Shown here in pieces: positions 25,899 through 33,266 of a stretch of DNA of 57,120 nt. The position numbers were made by a program, and so were the translations under genes. How positions within the stretch are numbered: position 1 is the stretch's first letter; each line of letters starts with the position of its first letter. Origin of the DNA: Gemmatimonadota bacterium (GTDB taxonomy: Bacteria; Gemmatimonadota; Gemmatimonadetes; Gemmatimonadales; Gemmatimonadaceae); the NCBI GenBank assembly GCA_003171215.1, contig PMYN01000033.1:3723-60842 (forward strand). The letters run 5' to 3'. The notes beneath the pieces were generated by a model that did no database searches, was not told where the DNA came from, and was given only the letters and a program-made list of their open reading frames with translations.

Positions 25899-27032
25899 CT
25901 AGTACCTGGTGAGCGTCACGCCGGTGACCGTCTGTTGGGCGAACGTTTGCGTCAACGTGCGCGGAGGCGTGAACACCACGGTGCCGGTCATCGTCGAGCT
26001 GTTGGTGACGGTGCCGCTGAAACTGAGCGTGCCGTACCAGAATCCGCCGTTGCCGGTCGGGTTGGCGCCGAGCTGCGCGGTGAATGTCACCTGCGAGTTC
26101 GCGAACGAACCGCTCGTGACAATGAACTCGTTGCCGGTCCAGGCCGGTACGAAGTTGACGGTGATGACTCCGCTTCCGCCGGTGGAGCTCCCGGATTGCG
26201 TCAGGGCGAAACGAAGATTGGTCGAGAGCCCGGTGCCGTTCGTCACCCAGAGGCCGGCGACGCTCGTGACGCCAGCCGCCACGCACGATGTGGTGCTTCC
26301 CTGGAACGTTCCGGAACCGGCGACCCCGGTTGGAACGTACGTGCCCGCGACACTGTTTCCGTCGGCCGAGAGGGTTCCCTGGATCGGCACGTTCGCGGTC
26401 GTCGCGGCGGTCAGTGACGAGCCGCTGAGCGATCCGCTGATCCCCACCGAAGCTGCGCCGACGATTGCAACCGCCATGCCACTGACATTTCCGCCGGCCG
26501 AGATCACCAAGTTGAGCCAGCCGTAGTCGTTGCTCGTCGCGTAGGTGCCGCAATAGCTCTTCGCCGCGGCGCCGGTGGAGGATGGTGCCTGCGTGGCGAA
26601 GTTTCCCGAGCCGTTCGGTCCGCTGTATGAGCCGGTCATGTTGCCGCTCGAGAGCACTCCGGTGAACGAGTAGCCGCCGCCGCTGAGCGTGAGCGCACCG
26701 GTAGCGGCGGAGTACGTGCCGCTCACCGTGGCGGTCGCACCGGAAAGGAACGCGAGCGTGCCGGTCGCCGATCCACTCGCGACCGTCTGGGCCTCGAGTG
26801 TCGCCGGCAGTATGCGCGCCGCGGAGGCCGACGAGGACGTGATGCTGACCGTCAGCGATCCACTCGTCTTGGGATCGGCAAACGTTCCGGCATACGTCGT
26901 CGTCGTCGTTGTGGGAGTCTTGCCGGTCGTTCCGGCATCGGAGGGCGCGGTCGATCCTCCCGAGCTGCACCCACTCAGTTGAGCGAGCATGAAGGAGACG
27001 GCAACGCAGATCCGGATCGGTTGGACGCGCAT
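25899..27032 (-). CDS. Large Gly/Ser/Thr-rich lipoprotein, paralogue of the 24080 gene
   Basis: 377 aa from ATG 27032 (AAGGA upstream; the frame opens at 27077 but without a leader). Lipobox LSGC, Cys22. The first half contains the same block order as the 24080 protein: GGGYSFTGVLSSGNMTGSYSGP, AAKSYCGTYATSNDYG, then a GTLSADGNSVAGTYVP block and a Cys at about 265. The second half is a separate all-beta segment with repeated GTL-F-GTV motifs. No enzyme signature. Probably surface or periplasmic, anchored by lipid. It lies 41 bases after the fadN-like gene. Confidence 0.82.
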   Translation of the reverse strand: MRVQPIRICVAVSFMLAQLSGCSSGGSTAPSDAGTTGKTPTTTTTTYAGTFADPKTSGSLTVSITSSSASAARILPATLEAQTVASGSATGTLAFLSGATATVSGTYSAATGALTLSGGGYSFTGVLSSGNMTGSYSGPNGSGNFATQAPSSTGAAAKSYCGTYATSNDYGWLNLVISAGGNVSGMAVAIVGAASVGISGSLSGSSLTAATTANVPIQGTLSADGNSVAGTYVPTGVAGSGTFQGSTTSCVAAGVTSVAGLWVTNGTGLSTNLRFALTQSGSSTGGSGVITVNFVPAWTGNEFIVTSGSFANSQVTFTAQLGANPTGNGGFWYGTLSFSGTVTNSSTMTGTVVFTPPRTLTQTFAQQTVTGVTLTRY

Positions 27033-27073
27033 GTGTCCTTGGGCTGATGTTCGAGTGTCTGCTGCGACCGCCC

Positions 27074-29395
27074 TCAATTCCGCAGTGGCTTCCCGGTCTC
27101 CAGCATGTACTTGATTCGCGCCTGCGTTTCCTTGGTGCCAAGCAGCTTCAGCGTGGCCTCGCGCTCGAGATCGATGATGTCCTGCTCCGTTGCATCACGC
27201 GGCGGACCGTCGCCGCCGGCGAGCACGTACGCGATCTCGTTTCCGATTCGAACGTCGTGGTCGCTTGCCTGTCCGGCTTCCTTGAACGAGAACAGCGCGT
27301 ATTGCAGGTTGCCGAGCGTTTCGCTGCCCAGCACGCGTATCGTCTTCATCGCGGGCGCGACGTAGTCGGGCGCGAGATCGAGGACGCGCGCCTTCGCATC
27401 GGCGATGAGCGTGTCGCGATTGAACGAGATGCGATCCGCCACGGGGCGAAGGAATCCCATCTTTCGCGCCTCGCTCGCGCTGCCGCTCATCTGTGCCAGC
27501 GCGATGAGCTTGAATGCGCGCTTCGCGGCCTCGAACGGATCGGCATCTTCGTACGGCTTGAGCGCCTCGGTGAAGCGGAAGAGCAGTTCCTTGGTGCCGC
27601 ATCCGCTCGGAATGATTCCGACTCCGACTTCCACCAAGCCCATGTAGAGCTCTGCATGAGCTTGGATGCGATCGGCGTGCAGCGATAATTCCACGCCGCC
27701 GCCGAGCGTGAGGCCGAATGGCGCCGACACCACCGGGAACGGCGCGCGGCGGACGCTCATCACCGCGTCCTGGAACGCCTTGACCGAGGCTTCGATGGCC
27801 TTCCAGTCACCGGCGGCCGCGGCTCCGGCGGCCGCCCCGAGATTGGCGCCTGCGCTGAAGGTGCGCGGGTCGTCGTTGCCGAGCACGAGGCCTGCGTACT
27901 TCCCCTTTGAGACTCGATCGATGGTCTTCGCGAGCATCTCGAGCACGCCGGGTCCGAGCGTGTTCATCTTTCCGCAGAACTCGAGGCAGAGCACGCCGTC
28001 TCCGAGATCGACGCAGCGCGCCTCCTTGTTCTCCTCGAGCACCTTGCCCTGCTGCTCGAGGATCGCGAGCGAGAGCTGTCCGGGAATCGGCGGGAGCGGA
28101 ATGCGGCCCGCGTCGACGGTCGCGATCGTCGTGCCGGTGGGAGTCTGCTCGTAGAACGACTTGCCCGCGCTCTTGAGGAGCGCCGGCTCGTTCTTTCCGG
28201 CCTTTGCGAACTCGGCGCGCAGCCAATCCAAACCCAGCGCGTCCATGACCTTGAACGGCCCGATTTCCCAGCCATAACCCCACTCGGTCGCGCGATCGAC
28301 GGCGGAGAGGTCGTACGCGAGCTGCGGAGTCATCGTGAGGCAGTAGTGCGACTGTTCGACGAGGAGCATGCGCAGGAACGCGCCCTGCTTGCCGCCGAGT
28401 TCCTTGGCCTTGCTCACGCGCTCGGCGCTCGGGAGCTTGAGCAGCGCCTCGATTTCCGGCGTGGAGTAGCGCTCCTGCTTTTCGTACTCGAGGGTCTTCC
28501 AGTTGAGCGTGAGGATGTCCTTGCCCTGCTTGTTGTAGAAGCCCGCCTTGGTCTTGTCGCCGAGGCGGCCCGATTTCACGAGGTCGAGGATCCAGGGGGC
28601 GAGCGCGAAGTCCTCGCCGGTGGCTTCGCTGAGTCCCTTGGTGACGTGCACGAGGACGTCGATCCCGGAGAGATCCCCCGTACGGAACGTGGCCGTTTTC
28701 GCGCGCGCGATGAGAGCGCCGGTGAGCGTGTCCACTTCGCTGATGGTGAGGCCGAACTCCATCATGTACCGGCTGGCGGTTACCATGCCATGCACGCCGA
28801 GGCGATTGGCGACGAAGCCGGGGACATCCTTCGCGATGACGATGCCCTTGCCGAGGATATTCCGTTGAAAGTGTTCTATGGTTTCGAGGACGTCAGGAGC
28901 GGTGTACGGCGTGGGGATGATCTCGAGCAGGTGCATGTAGCGCGGCGGGTTGAAATAGTGCGTGCCGCAGAACTGGCGCCGGAACTTCTCCGTGCGTCCC
29001 TGCAGGAGCACCGACATCGGGATGCCGGACGTGTTCGAGGTGACGATCGCGTTCGGCGCCACGGCCTCGATCTTGGCGAACAGTTCCTGCTTGGGCTTCG
29101 GCTGCTCGATGATGACTTCGACGATCCAGTCGCAGTCGGCGAGGAGTCCGATGTCGTCCTCGGTGTTTCCGGGAGTGACGAGCGCGGCGCGGTCGTTGTC
29201 CATGAAGGACGCCGGCTTGCTCTTGATGGCCTTGAGGAGGCCGTTCTTCGCTGGTGCGGAGCGATCGGGGGACTTGGGGTCGTCGGATCCCGGGATGTCG
29301 AGGAGGACGACCGGGATTCCGGCGGACGCGCAGAGCGCGGCGATTCCGTGGCCCATCACACCGGCGCCGATGACGCCGACTTTGGATATGCGCAT
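27074..29395 (-). CDS. fadN: 3-hydroxyacyl-CoA dehydrogenase / enoyl-CoA hydratase fusion, FadN-like
   Basis: 773 aa from ATG 29395, giving the NAD-binding start MRISKVGVIGAGVMGHG. ATG 29422 is in frame and lies five bases after a TACTAT element, so a leaderless longer form is possible. Domains: NAD-binding 3-hydroxyacyl-CoA dehydrogenase (about 1-190), its C-terminal dimer domains (about 195-420) and an enoyl-CoA hydratase domain (about 470-690) with the two Glu of GLTLGGGVEL and LVEVGVGIIPSG. This order (dehydrogenase first) is that of Bacillus FadN, not of FadB. It carries out the middle steps of fatty-acid beta-oxidation. First gene of the - strand operon. Confidence 0.93.
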   Translation of the reverse strand: MRISKVGVIGAGVMGHGIAALCASAGIPVVLLDIPGSDDPKSPDRSAPAKNGLLKAIKSKPASFMDNDRAALVTPGNTEDDIGLLADCDWIVEVIIEQPKPKQELFAKIEAVAPNAIVTSNTSGIPMSVLLQGRTEKFRRQFCGTHYFNPPRYMHLLEIIPTPYTAPDVLETIEHFQRNILGKGIVIAKDVPGFVANRLGVHGMVTASRYMMEFGLTISEVDTLTGALIARAKTATFRTGDLSGIDVLVHVTKGLSEATGEDFALAPWILDLVKSGRLGDKTKAGFYNKQGKDILTLNWKTLEYEKQERYSTPEIEALLKLPSAERVSKAKELGGKQGAFLRMLLVEQSHYCLTMTPQLAYDLSAVDRATEWGYGWEIGPFKVMDALGLDWLRAEFAKAGKNEPALLKSAGKSFYEQTPTGTTIATVDAGRIPLPPIPGQLSLAILEQQGKVLEENKEARCVDLGDGVLCLEFCGKMNTLGPGVLEMLAKTIDRVSKGKYAGLVLGNDDPRTFSAGANLGAAAGAAAAGDWKAIEASVKAFQDAVMSVRRAPFPVVSAPFGLTLGGGVELSLHADRIQAHAELYMGLVEVGVGIIPSGCGTKELLFRFTEALKPYEDADPFEAAKRAFKLIALAQMSGSASEARKMGFLRPVADRISFNRDTLIADAKARVLDLAPDYVAPAMKTIRVLGSETLGNLQYALFSFKEAGQASDHDVRIGNEIAYVLAGGDGPPRDATEQDIIDLEREATLKLLGTKETQARIKYMLETGKPLRN

Positions 29396-29419
29396 TGGGG
29401 AGGTTGCTTGGCTGGGGGA

Positions 29420-29435
29420 CATCTATATAGTAGGG
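29420..29435. promoter_or_regulatory. CTATATAG-centred site upstream of the fadN-like gene
   Basis: On the - strand it reads TACTATATAGATG, ending in the possible alternative start codon of fadN at 29422. It could be a -10 element of a leaderless promoter or an operator. It resembles the sites at 8331-8345, 11691-11700 and 44093-44106. Confidence 0.35.
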
Positions 29436-29473
29436 TGCTGGCAGGAATGGAGGCAGGGGGGGAGTGGGGAGAT

Positions 29474-29596
29474 CGACCCGATGCAGAGTGCGGAAGAGGA
29501 ATTCGGGTACGGGGGCAAGAGATGAGACGCGAGATCTCGCCACTCGCCGCTTTGTTCCTCCATCCGCATTCCTCTTCCGCACTCCGCATCGGGTCG
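29474..29596. repeat. Inverted repeat, 33-base arms with two mismatches, in a divergent intergenic region
   Basis: Left arm 29474-29506 and right arm 29564-29596 are reverse complements except at two positions. The 57-base spacer contains the palindrome GCGAGATCTCGC. It lies between the fadN-like gene (-) and the M14 gene (+). Possible roles: large leader hairpin, non-coding RNA, or repeat relic. Confidence 0.85.
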
Positions 29597-29668
29597 AAAT
29601 TCCGCATGCCGAATCCTTCTCGTCGCTCCTCGCCAGTTCTGATTACCGTCCCTTCTAACGAGGCTTTG

Positions 29669-31093
29669 ATGTCAGCCAGAAAGTTCATCGCGATCGCCGC
29701 GATCGCGTTCATTGCGCAGGGCATTCAGGCCCAGATTCCTGCGGCTGCGCCGGTTGCCGCGCCGATGACGAGCTCGCCGCTGCCCACCGGCCGCGTCACA
29801 TACCGCACGTACATCGAAGTCATGAACGAACTCGAACGGATCGCGAAGGCCAATCCGGAGCGCGTGCGGCGCTTCGAACTACCGCATCGCTCGCTCGTGG
29901 GCCAGACGATCTACGGACTCGAGATCACGCACAACGTGAACGCGAGCTCGGGGAAGCCGGTGTTCGTGATGACCGGACTGCATCACGCCCGCGAGTGGCC
30001 GACGGTCGAGCTCACGATGGAGTTCATCTACGACCTCCTGAAGAACGACGGTGTCGATCCGCACCTTACGGCGCTGCTCGACAGCGTGCGCTTCATCGCC
30101 GTGCCGGTGGTGAACGCGGACGGATACGAGATGTCGCGCTCGATGCTCGTCGAGCAGAAGCGGCGGAACTGCCGCATGGAGGCTGGAAAAGTCCCGACCT
30201 TCGCGGACTGTGCGAATCCCGCCAACACCCGCAACGGCGTGGACCTCAACCGGAACTATGGCGCATTCTGGGGCGGGAGCGGCGCGAACGTGAACCCGGC
30301 CGGCGACAGCCACCGCGGCGCGGCGCCGTTCTCGGAGCCGGAAATCCAGAACATGCGCGAGCTGCTCTCATCGAACCAAGTGGTGGTTGCACTGAGCAAC
30401 CACACGCCGGACGCGAAGGTGCTTCGCGTGCCGAGCTCGAACGAGGAGCCGGTACCGGCCGATGTGGTGCCGTACGACTCGCTCGCACAACTCCTCGGCG
30501 GCGATCTGAAATGGACAGCGGGGCCCTGGCCGAAGATTTATTACACGGCGTCCGGCACAATGGAAGAACAGGCGTACTACTCGGCGGGGACGTTCGCATT
30601 CACGTTCGAGAACGCTCCGGGCCAGCGCTCGTTCCATCCGCCGTACTCGTTCGTGATCGACCAGTATTTCGGCACCGGTGCGTATCCGGGCTCGAGCTCG
30701 CGCGCGGGATACATCCGGCTGTTAGAGGCGGCGGCCAATCCGAAATTGCATTCGGTGCTCGAAGTGAAGGCGCCGGCCGGCGCCACGCTCACGATCCACA
30801 AGAGCTTCACGATGGAGACTGCGCCGTTGCTGAAGTCGGACGTCGCGAGCGACAGCACGCGCGACGCGCCGATCAAGTTCACGCAAGAGCTGAACTCGTC
30901 GCTCGTGGTGCCGAAGGGCGCGGATCACGTGACGTGGCATGTGAACCCGTCCATGCGGCCGAGCCAACACGGAACGGAGTTCATTCGCGAGGCGTGGAAG
31001 CTGACGTGCTCGCTGAATGGGCAGAGTCAAAGCGTGGACGTCGTCGTTGCGCGCGGCGAGACGAAGCCGGTGGATGTGAGCCGTTGTCGCTGA
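29669..31093 (+). CDS. M14 family zinc carboxypeptidase, exported
   Basis: 474 aa from ATG 29669, with AGG six bases upstream; the frame is open for about 1.3 kb upstream but only as a shadow of the fadN-like gene. Signal peptide MSARKFIAIAAIAFIAQGIQAQ. M14 residues: HHARE (H106 and E109 as zinc ligands), NRN at 194-196 (substrate carboxylate binding), H245 in SNHTPDAK as the third ligand, and the catalytic Glu314 in FTFENAPG. It should remove C-terminal residues from peptides. The C-terminal 100 residues form a separate beta domain. It is followed after 28 bases by the ABC ATPase gene. Confidence 0.92.
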   Translation: MSARKFIAIAAIAFIAQGIQAQIPAAAPVAAPMTSSPLPTGRVTYRTYIEVMNELERIAKANPERVRRFELPHRSLVGQTIYGLEITHNVNASSGKPVFVMTGLHHAREWPTVELTMEFIYDLLKNDGVDPHLTALLDSVRFIAVPVVNADGYEMSRSMLVEQKRRNCRMEAGKVPTFADCANPANTRNGVDLNRNYGAFWGGSGANVNPAGDSHRGAAPFSEPEIQNMRELLSSNQVVVALSNHTPDAKVLRVPSSNEEPVPADVVPYDSLAQLLGGDLKWTAGPWPKIYYTASGTMEEQAYYSAGTFAFTFENAPGQRSFHPPYSFVIDQYFGTGAYPGSSSRAGYIRLLEAAANPKLHSVLEVKAPAGATLTIHKSFTMETAPLLKSDVASDSTRDAPIKFTQELNSSLVVPKGADHVTWHVNPSMRPSQHGTEFIREAWKLTCSLNGQSQSVDVVVARGETKPVDVSRCR

Positions 31094-31121
31094 TGTTCTC
31101 GAGTCCCCGGCCGATCAACGG

Positions 31122-31829
31122 ATGACCGCGACGCTTCGTGTTCTCGGACTCGCGAAGCGATTCGGTGCGGTCGCCGCGCTGGCTGACGCGTCGTTCGACG
31201 CTCGCGTCGGAGAACTGCTCGGGCTCATCGGACCCAATGGAGCCGGCAAGACGACGCTCCTCGAGTGTGTCGCGGGTGTGCTGGCCGCGGACCACGGGAC
31301 GGTCTCGCTCGGCGACGCATCGCTCGAGTACGCGAGTCGCAAGGACGCGTTGTTCTATCTCCCCGATGGCATGCAGCCGTGGCCCGACCAACGCGCCGGA
31401 TGGGTGCTTGAGTTCGCCGAGGCGTTGTTCCAGGCACCAGCAGGGTCGCGCGACGACCTGATCGGGTCGCTCCAGCTTGCACCGTTGCTCGACAAGCGCG
31501 TCGGCATGCTCTCGAAAGGCGAACGCAAGCGACTGACCATCGGGCTCGGCCTCCTCACGCAGCAACCCTTCCTTCTGCTCGACGAGCCATTCGACGGACT
31601 CGATCTGCGGCAGTCGCGCGAGGTCGCGGCGGTGCTGCGCGCCCACGCCGGCCGCGGCCGCGGCCTCTGCCTCTCCATTCACCAGCTCGCCGATGCGGCG
31701 CGGCTCTGTGACCGCCTCGTGCTGCTCGCCGACGGAGTCACGGTCGGCGAGGGCACGCTGGCCGAGCTGAGAGAAAAGGCCGGCGTGCCGGGTGGCGGTA
31801 TCGAAGAGGTGTTCCTTGCCCTCACGTAA
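31122..31829 (+). CDS. ABC transporter ATP-binding protein, GldA-like
   Basis: 235 aa. Walker A GPNGAGKTT (37-45), signature LSKGERKR (130-137), Walker B FLLLDEP (150-156) and a His switch in SIHQLAD (about 187). Short ATPase of the ABC-2/GldA type. The stop lies within the first codons of the permease gene, a 14-base overlap if the TTG start is right. With that permease it probably forms an exporter, possibly with a regulatory role in envelope assembly. The substrate is unknown. Confidence 0.92.
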   Translation: MTATLRVLGLAKRFGAVAALADASFDARVGELLGLIGPNGAGKTTLLECVAGVLAADHGTVSLGDASLEYASRKDALFYLPDGMQPWPDQRAGWVLEFAEALFQAPAGSRDDLIGSLQLAPLLDKRVGMLSKGERKRLTIGLGLLTQQPFLLLDEPFDGLDLRQSREVAAVLRAHAGRGRGLCLSIHQLADAARLCDRLVLLADGVTVGEGTLAELREKAGVPGGGIEEVFLALT

Positions 31830-33141
31830 CGTGGCGCGAGCGCAGTTGCTCCTGCGCAAGGAGCTGAGTGAGCTGGCGCTGTCACCGGCAATGGTGCTCC
31901 TACTGGTGCTTGTCGGGGCAATGGTCGGCCATGAGTTCATCACGTCGGTGCAGACCTTCGCTGAGATGAGCGGTGTCACGGGCGGAGGCGCGGCGCTCGC
32001 GCAGGGGATGAACCCGCTCGACGGCGTTCTCGTGCCCACGTTCGGCGCGTACGACATCGCGGCCACGTTCCTGCTTCCGTTCGTCGTCATTCGACTTTTC
32101 TCGTCGGAACGCGCGACCGGCGCATGGACGTTGCTCGTGCAGTCGCCCGCGTCGATGCGTACCATGCTCGCGGTCAAGGCGCTCGCGCTCGCGGCGGCGT
32201 GGATGGTGGCGCTCATGCCGGGCATTGCCGCCGTTGCGCTCTGGACGTCGTACGGCGGACATGTGCACGGCGCCGAGTTCGCGGTTCTGCTGCTCGGCCA
32301 CTTGTTGCGCGCAGCGTTCACCGTGGGCCTCGCTGCGACCGCCGCGGCCATCACGCGACAGGCGGCGAGCGCGGCAATCGTCGCACTCGGCGTCACCGTC
32401 GGCTCGTGGGCGCTCGACTTCGTGGCGGCGACGCGCGGCGGAGCGTGGGCGAGTGTCGCCGCTTTTTCGCCGACGGCCGCGCTGAGGACATTCGAGCAGG
32501 GACTCGTGCAGCTGAGCACCGTGAGCGTGATGATCACGTGCAGCATCGCCGGCCTGGTCGTCGCCGGCGTCTGGCTCGAGTCCGGCTCCGCCATGGGCCG
32601 GCGCGTGCGCGGAACGGCTCTCGCATTGCTCGTCTTCGCCGTCATCGCCGCCGCTTGCGCACGGTTACATGCGAGTTGGGACGTGACGGAGGATCGGCGG
32701 CATTCGTTCGCCCCGTCCGACGAACTCGCTCTGCGATCGCTCACCGCACCGTTGCGAATCGAAGTGCATCTGGGCGCGGAGGATCCGCGGCTTTTCGACC
32801 TTCGGCGAGAGATTCTCGACCGGCTGAAGCGCGTGGTGCCGTCGCTGGACGTCTCGTTCGTGGGCTCCGCGGGCACGGGTCTCTTCGCGAGCGCCGACCA
32901 GCACTACGGAGAGATCTGGTACCAGATCGCCGGGAAACGGGTGATGCTGAAGTCCGCCATCGAGCCGGTGGTACTTCAAACCATTTATGGCCTCGCCGGC
33001 ATCAGGGCCACGCCGGCGAGCGAATCCGAGAGCTACAGGGGGTACCCGCTGCGGTCTGGGGCGCCCATGGCCTGGCTCGTCTTTTTTGTGGTCTGGCCTG
33101 CCATCGTTCTGACAGTTTTCTGGAGGGTGAAAAGGAGCTGA
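31816..33141 (+). CDS. ABC-2-type permease fused to a GldG-like extracytoplasmic domain
   Basis: 441 aa with TTG 31816 (GAAGAGG seven bases upstream); GTG 31831 is the alternative start. Seven membrane segments span about 20-285 (for example SPAMVLLLVLVGAMVG, YDIAATFLLPFVVIRLF, GTALALLVFAVIAAACARL). A soluble stretch follows, beginning DVTEDRRHSFAPSDELALRSLTAPLRIEVHL, the characteristic opening of GldG-like domains. A final membrane helix is at about 415-435. In gliding Bacteroidetes, GldF (permease) and GldG are separate proteins that work with GldA. Here a shortened GldG-like domain is in the same chain. The call depends on recognising the DxTEDxRxSxxP pattern and is less certain than the ABC call. 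Confidence 0.72.
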   Translation: MPSRNVARAQLLLRKELSELALSPAMVLLLVLVGAMVGHEFITSVQTFAEMSGVTGGGAALAQGMNPLDGVLVPTFGAYDIAATFLLPFVVIRLFSSERATGAWTLLVQSPASMRTMLAVKALALAAAWMVALMPGIAAVALWTSYGGHVHGAEFAVLLLGHLLRAAFTVGLAATAAAITRQAASAAIVALGVTVGSWALDFVAATRGGAWASVAAFSPTAALRTFEQGLVQLSTVSVMITCSIAGLVVAGVWLESGSAMGRRVRGTALALLVFAVIAAACARLHASWDVTEDRRHSFAPSDELALRSLTAPLRIEVHLGAEDPRLFDLRREILDRLKRVVPSLDVSFVGSAGTGLFASADQHYGEIWYQIAGKRVMLKSAIEPVVLQTIYGLAGIRATPASESESYRGYPLRSGAPMAWLVFFVVWPAIVLTVFWRVKRS

Positions 33142-33182
33142 AGGGGGCTCAGGTCAACGCAGGCCAATGGGTTGGCGTATGC

Positions 33183-33210
33183 TTGTCATCTGCCAGTCAT
33201 GCATCATAAG
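33183..33210 (+). promoter_or_regulatory. Candidate promoter of the TonB-dependent receptor gene
   Basis: TTGTCA (33183-33188), 16-base spacer, CATAAG (33205-33210). The inverted repeat GCATCA-TAAGT-TGATGC (33201-33217) overlaps the -10 and could be an operator. The ATG follows at 33267. Confidence 0.4.
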
Positions 33211-33266
33211 TTGATGCGAATGACAGCGAGATGTCAGGCAACGCCACCTTTTCGTGAGGGCCCGTC

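Noticed and set aside
25126-27141. 671-codon open frame on the - strand overlapping DUF3592 and the lipoprotein
   Set aside because: Another frame of the same strand, with basic, low-complexity content and no family resemblance. The two genes in the other frame are well supported.
28346-29668. Upstream extension of the M14 gene
   Set aside because: The frame is open only because it is antisense to the fadN-like gene. ATG 29669 gives a signal peptide and SD.
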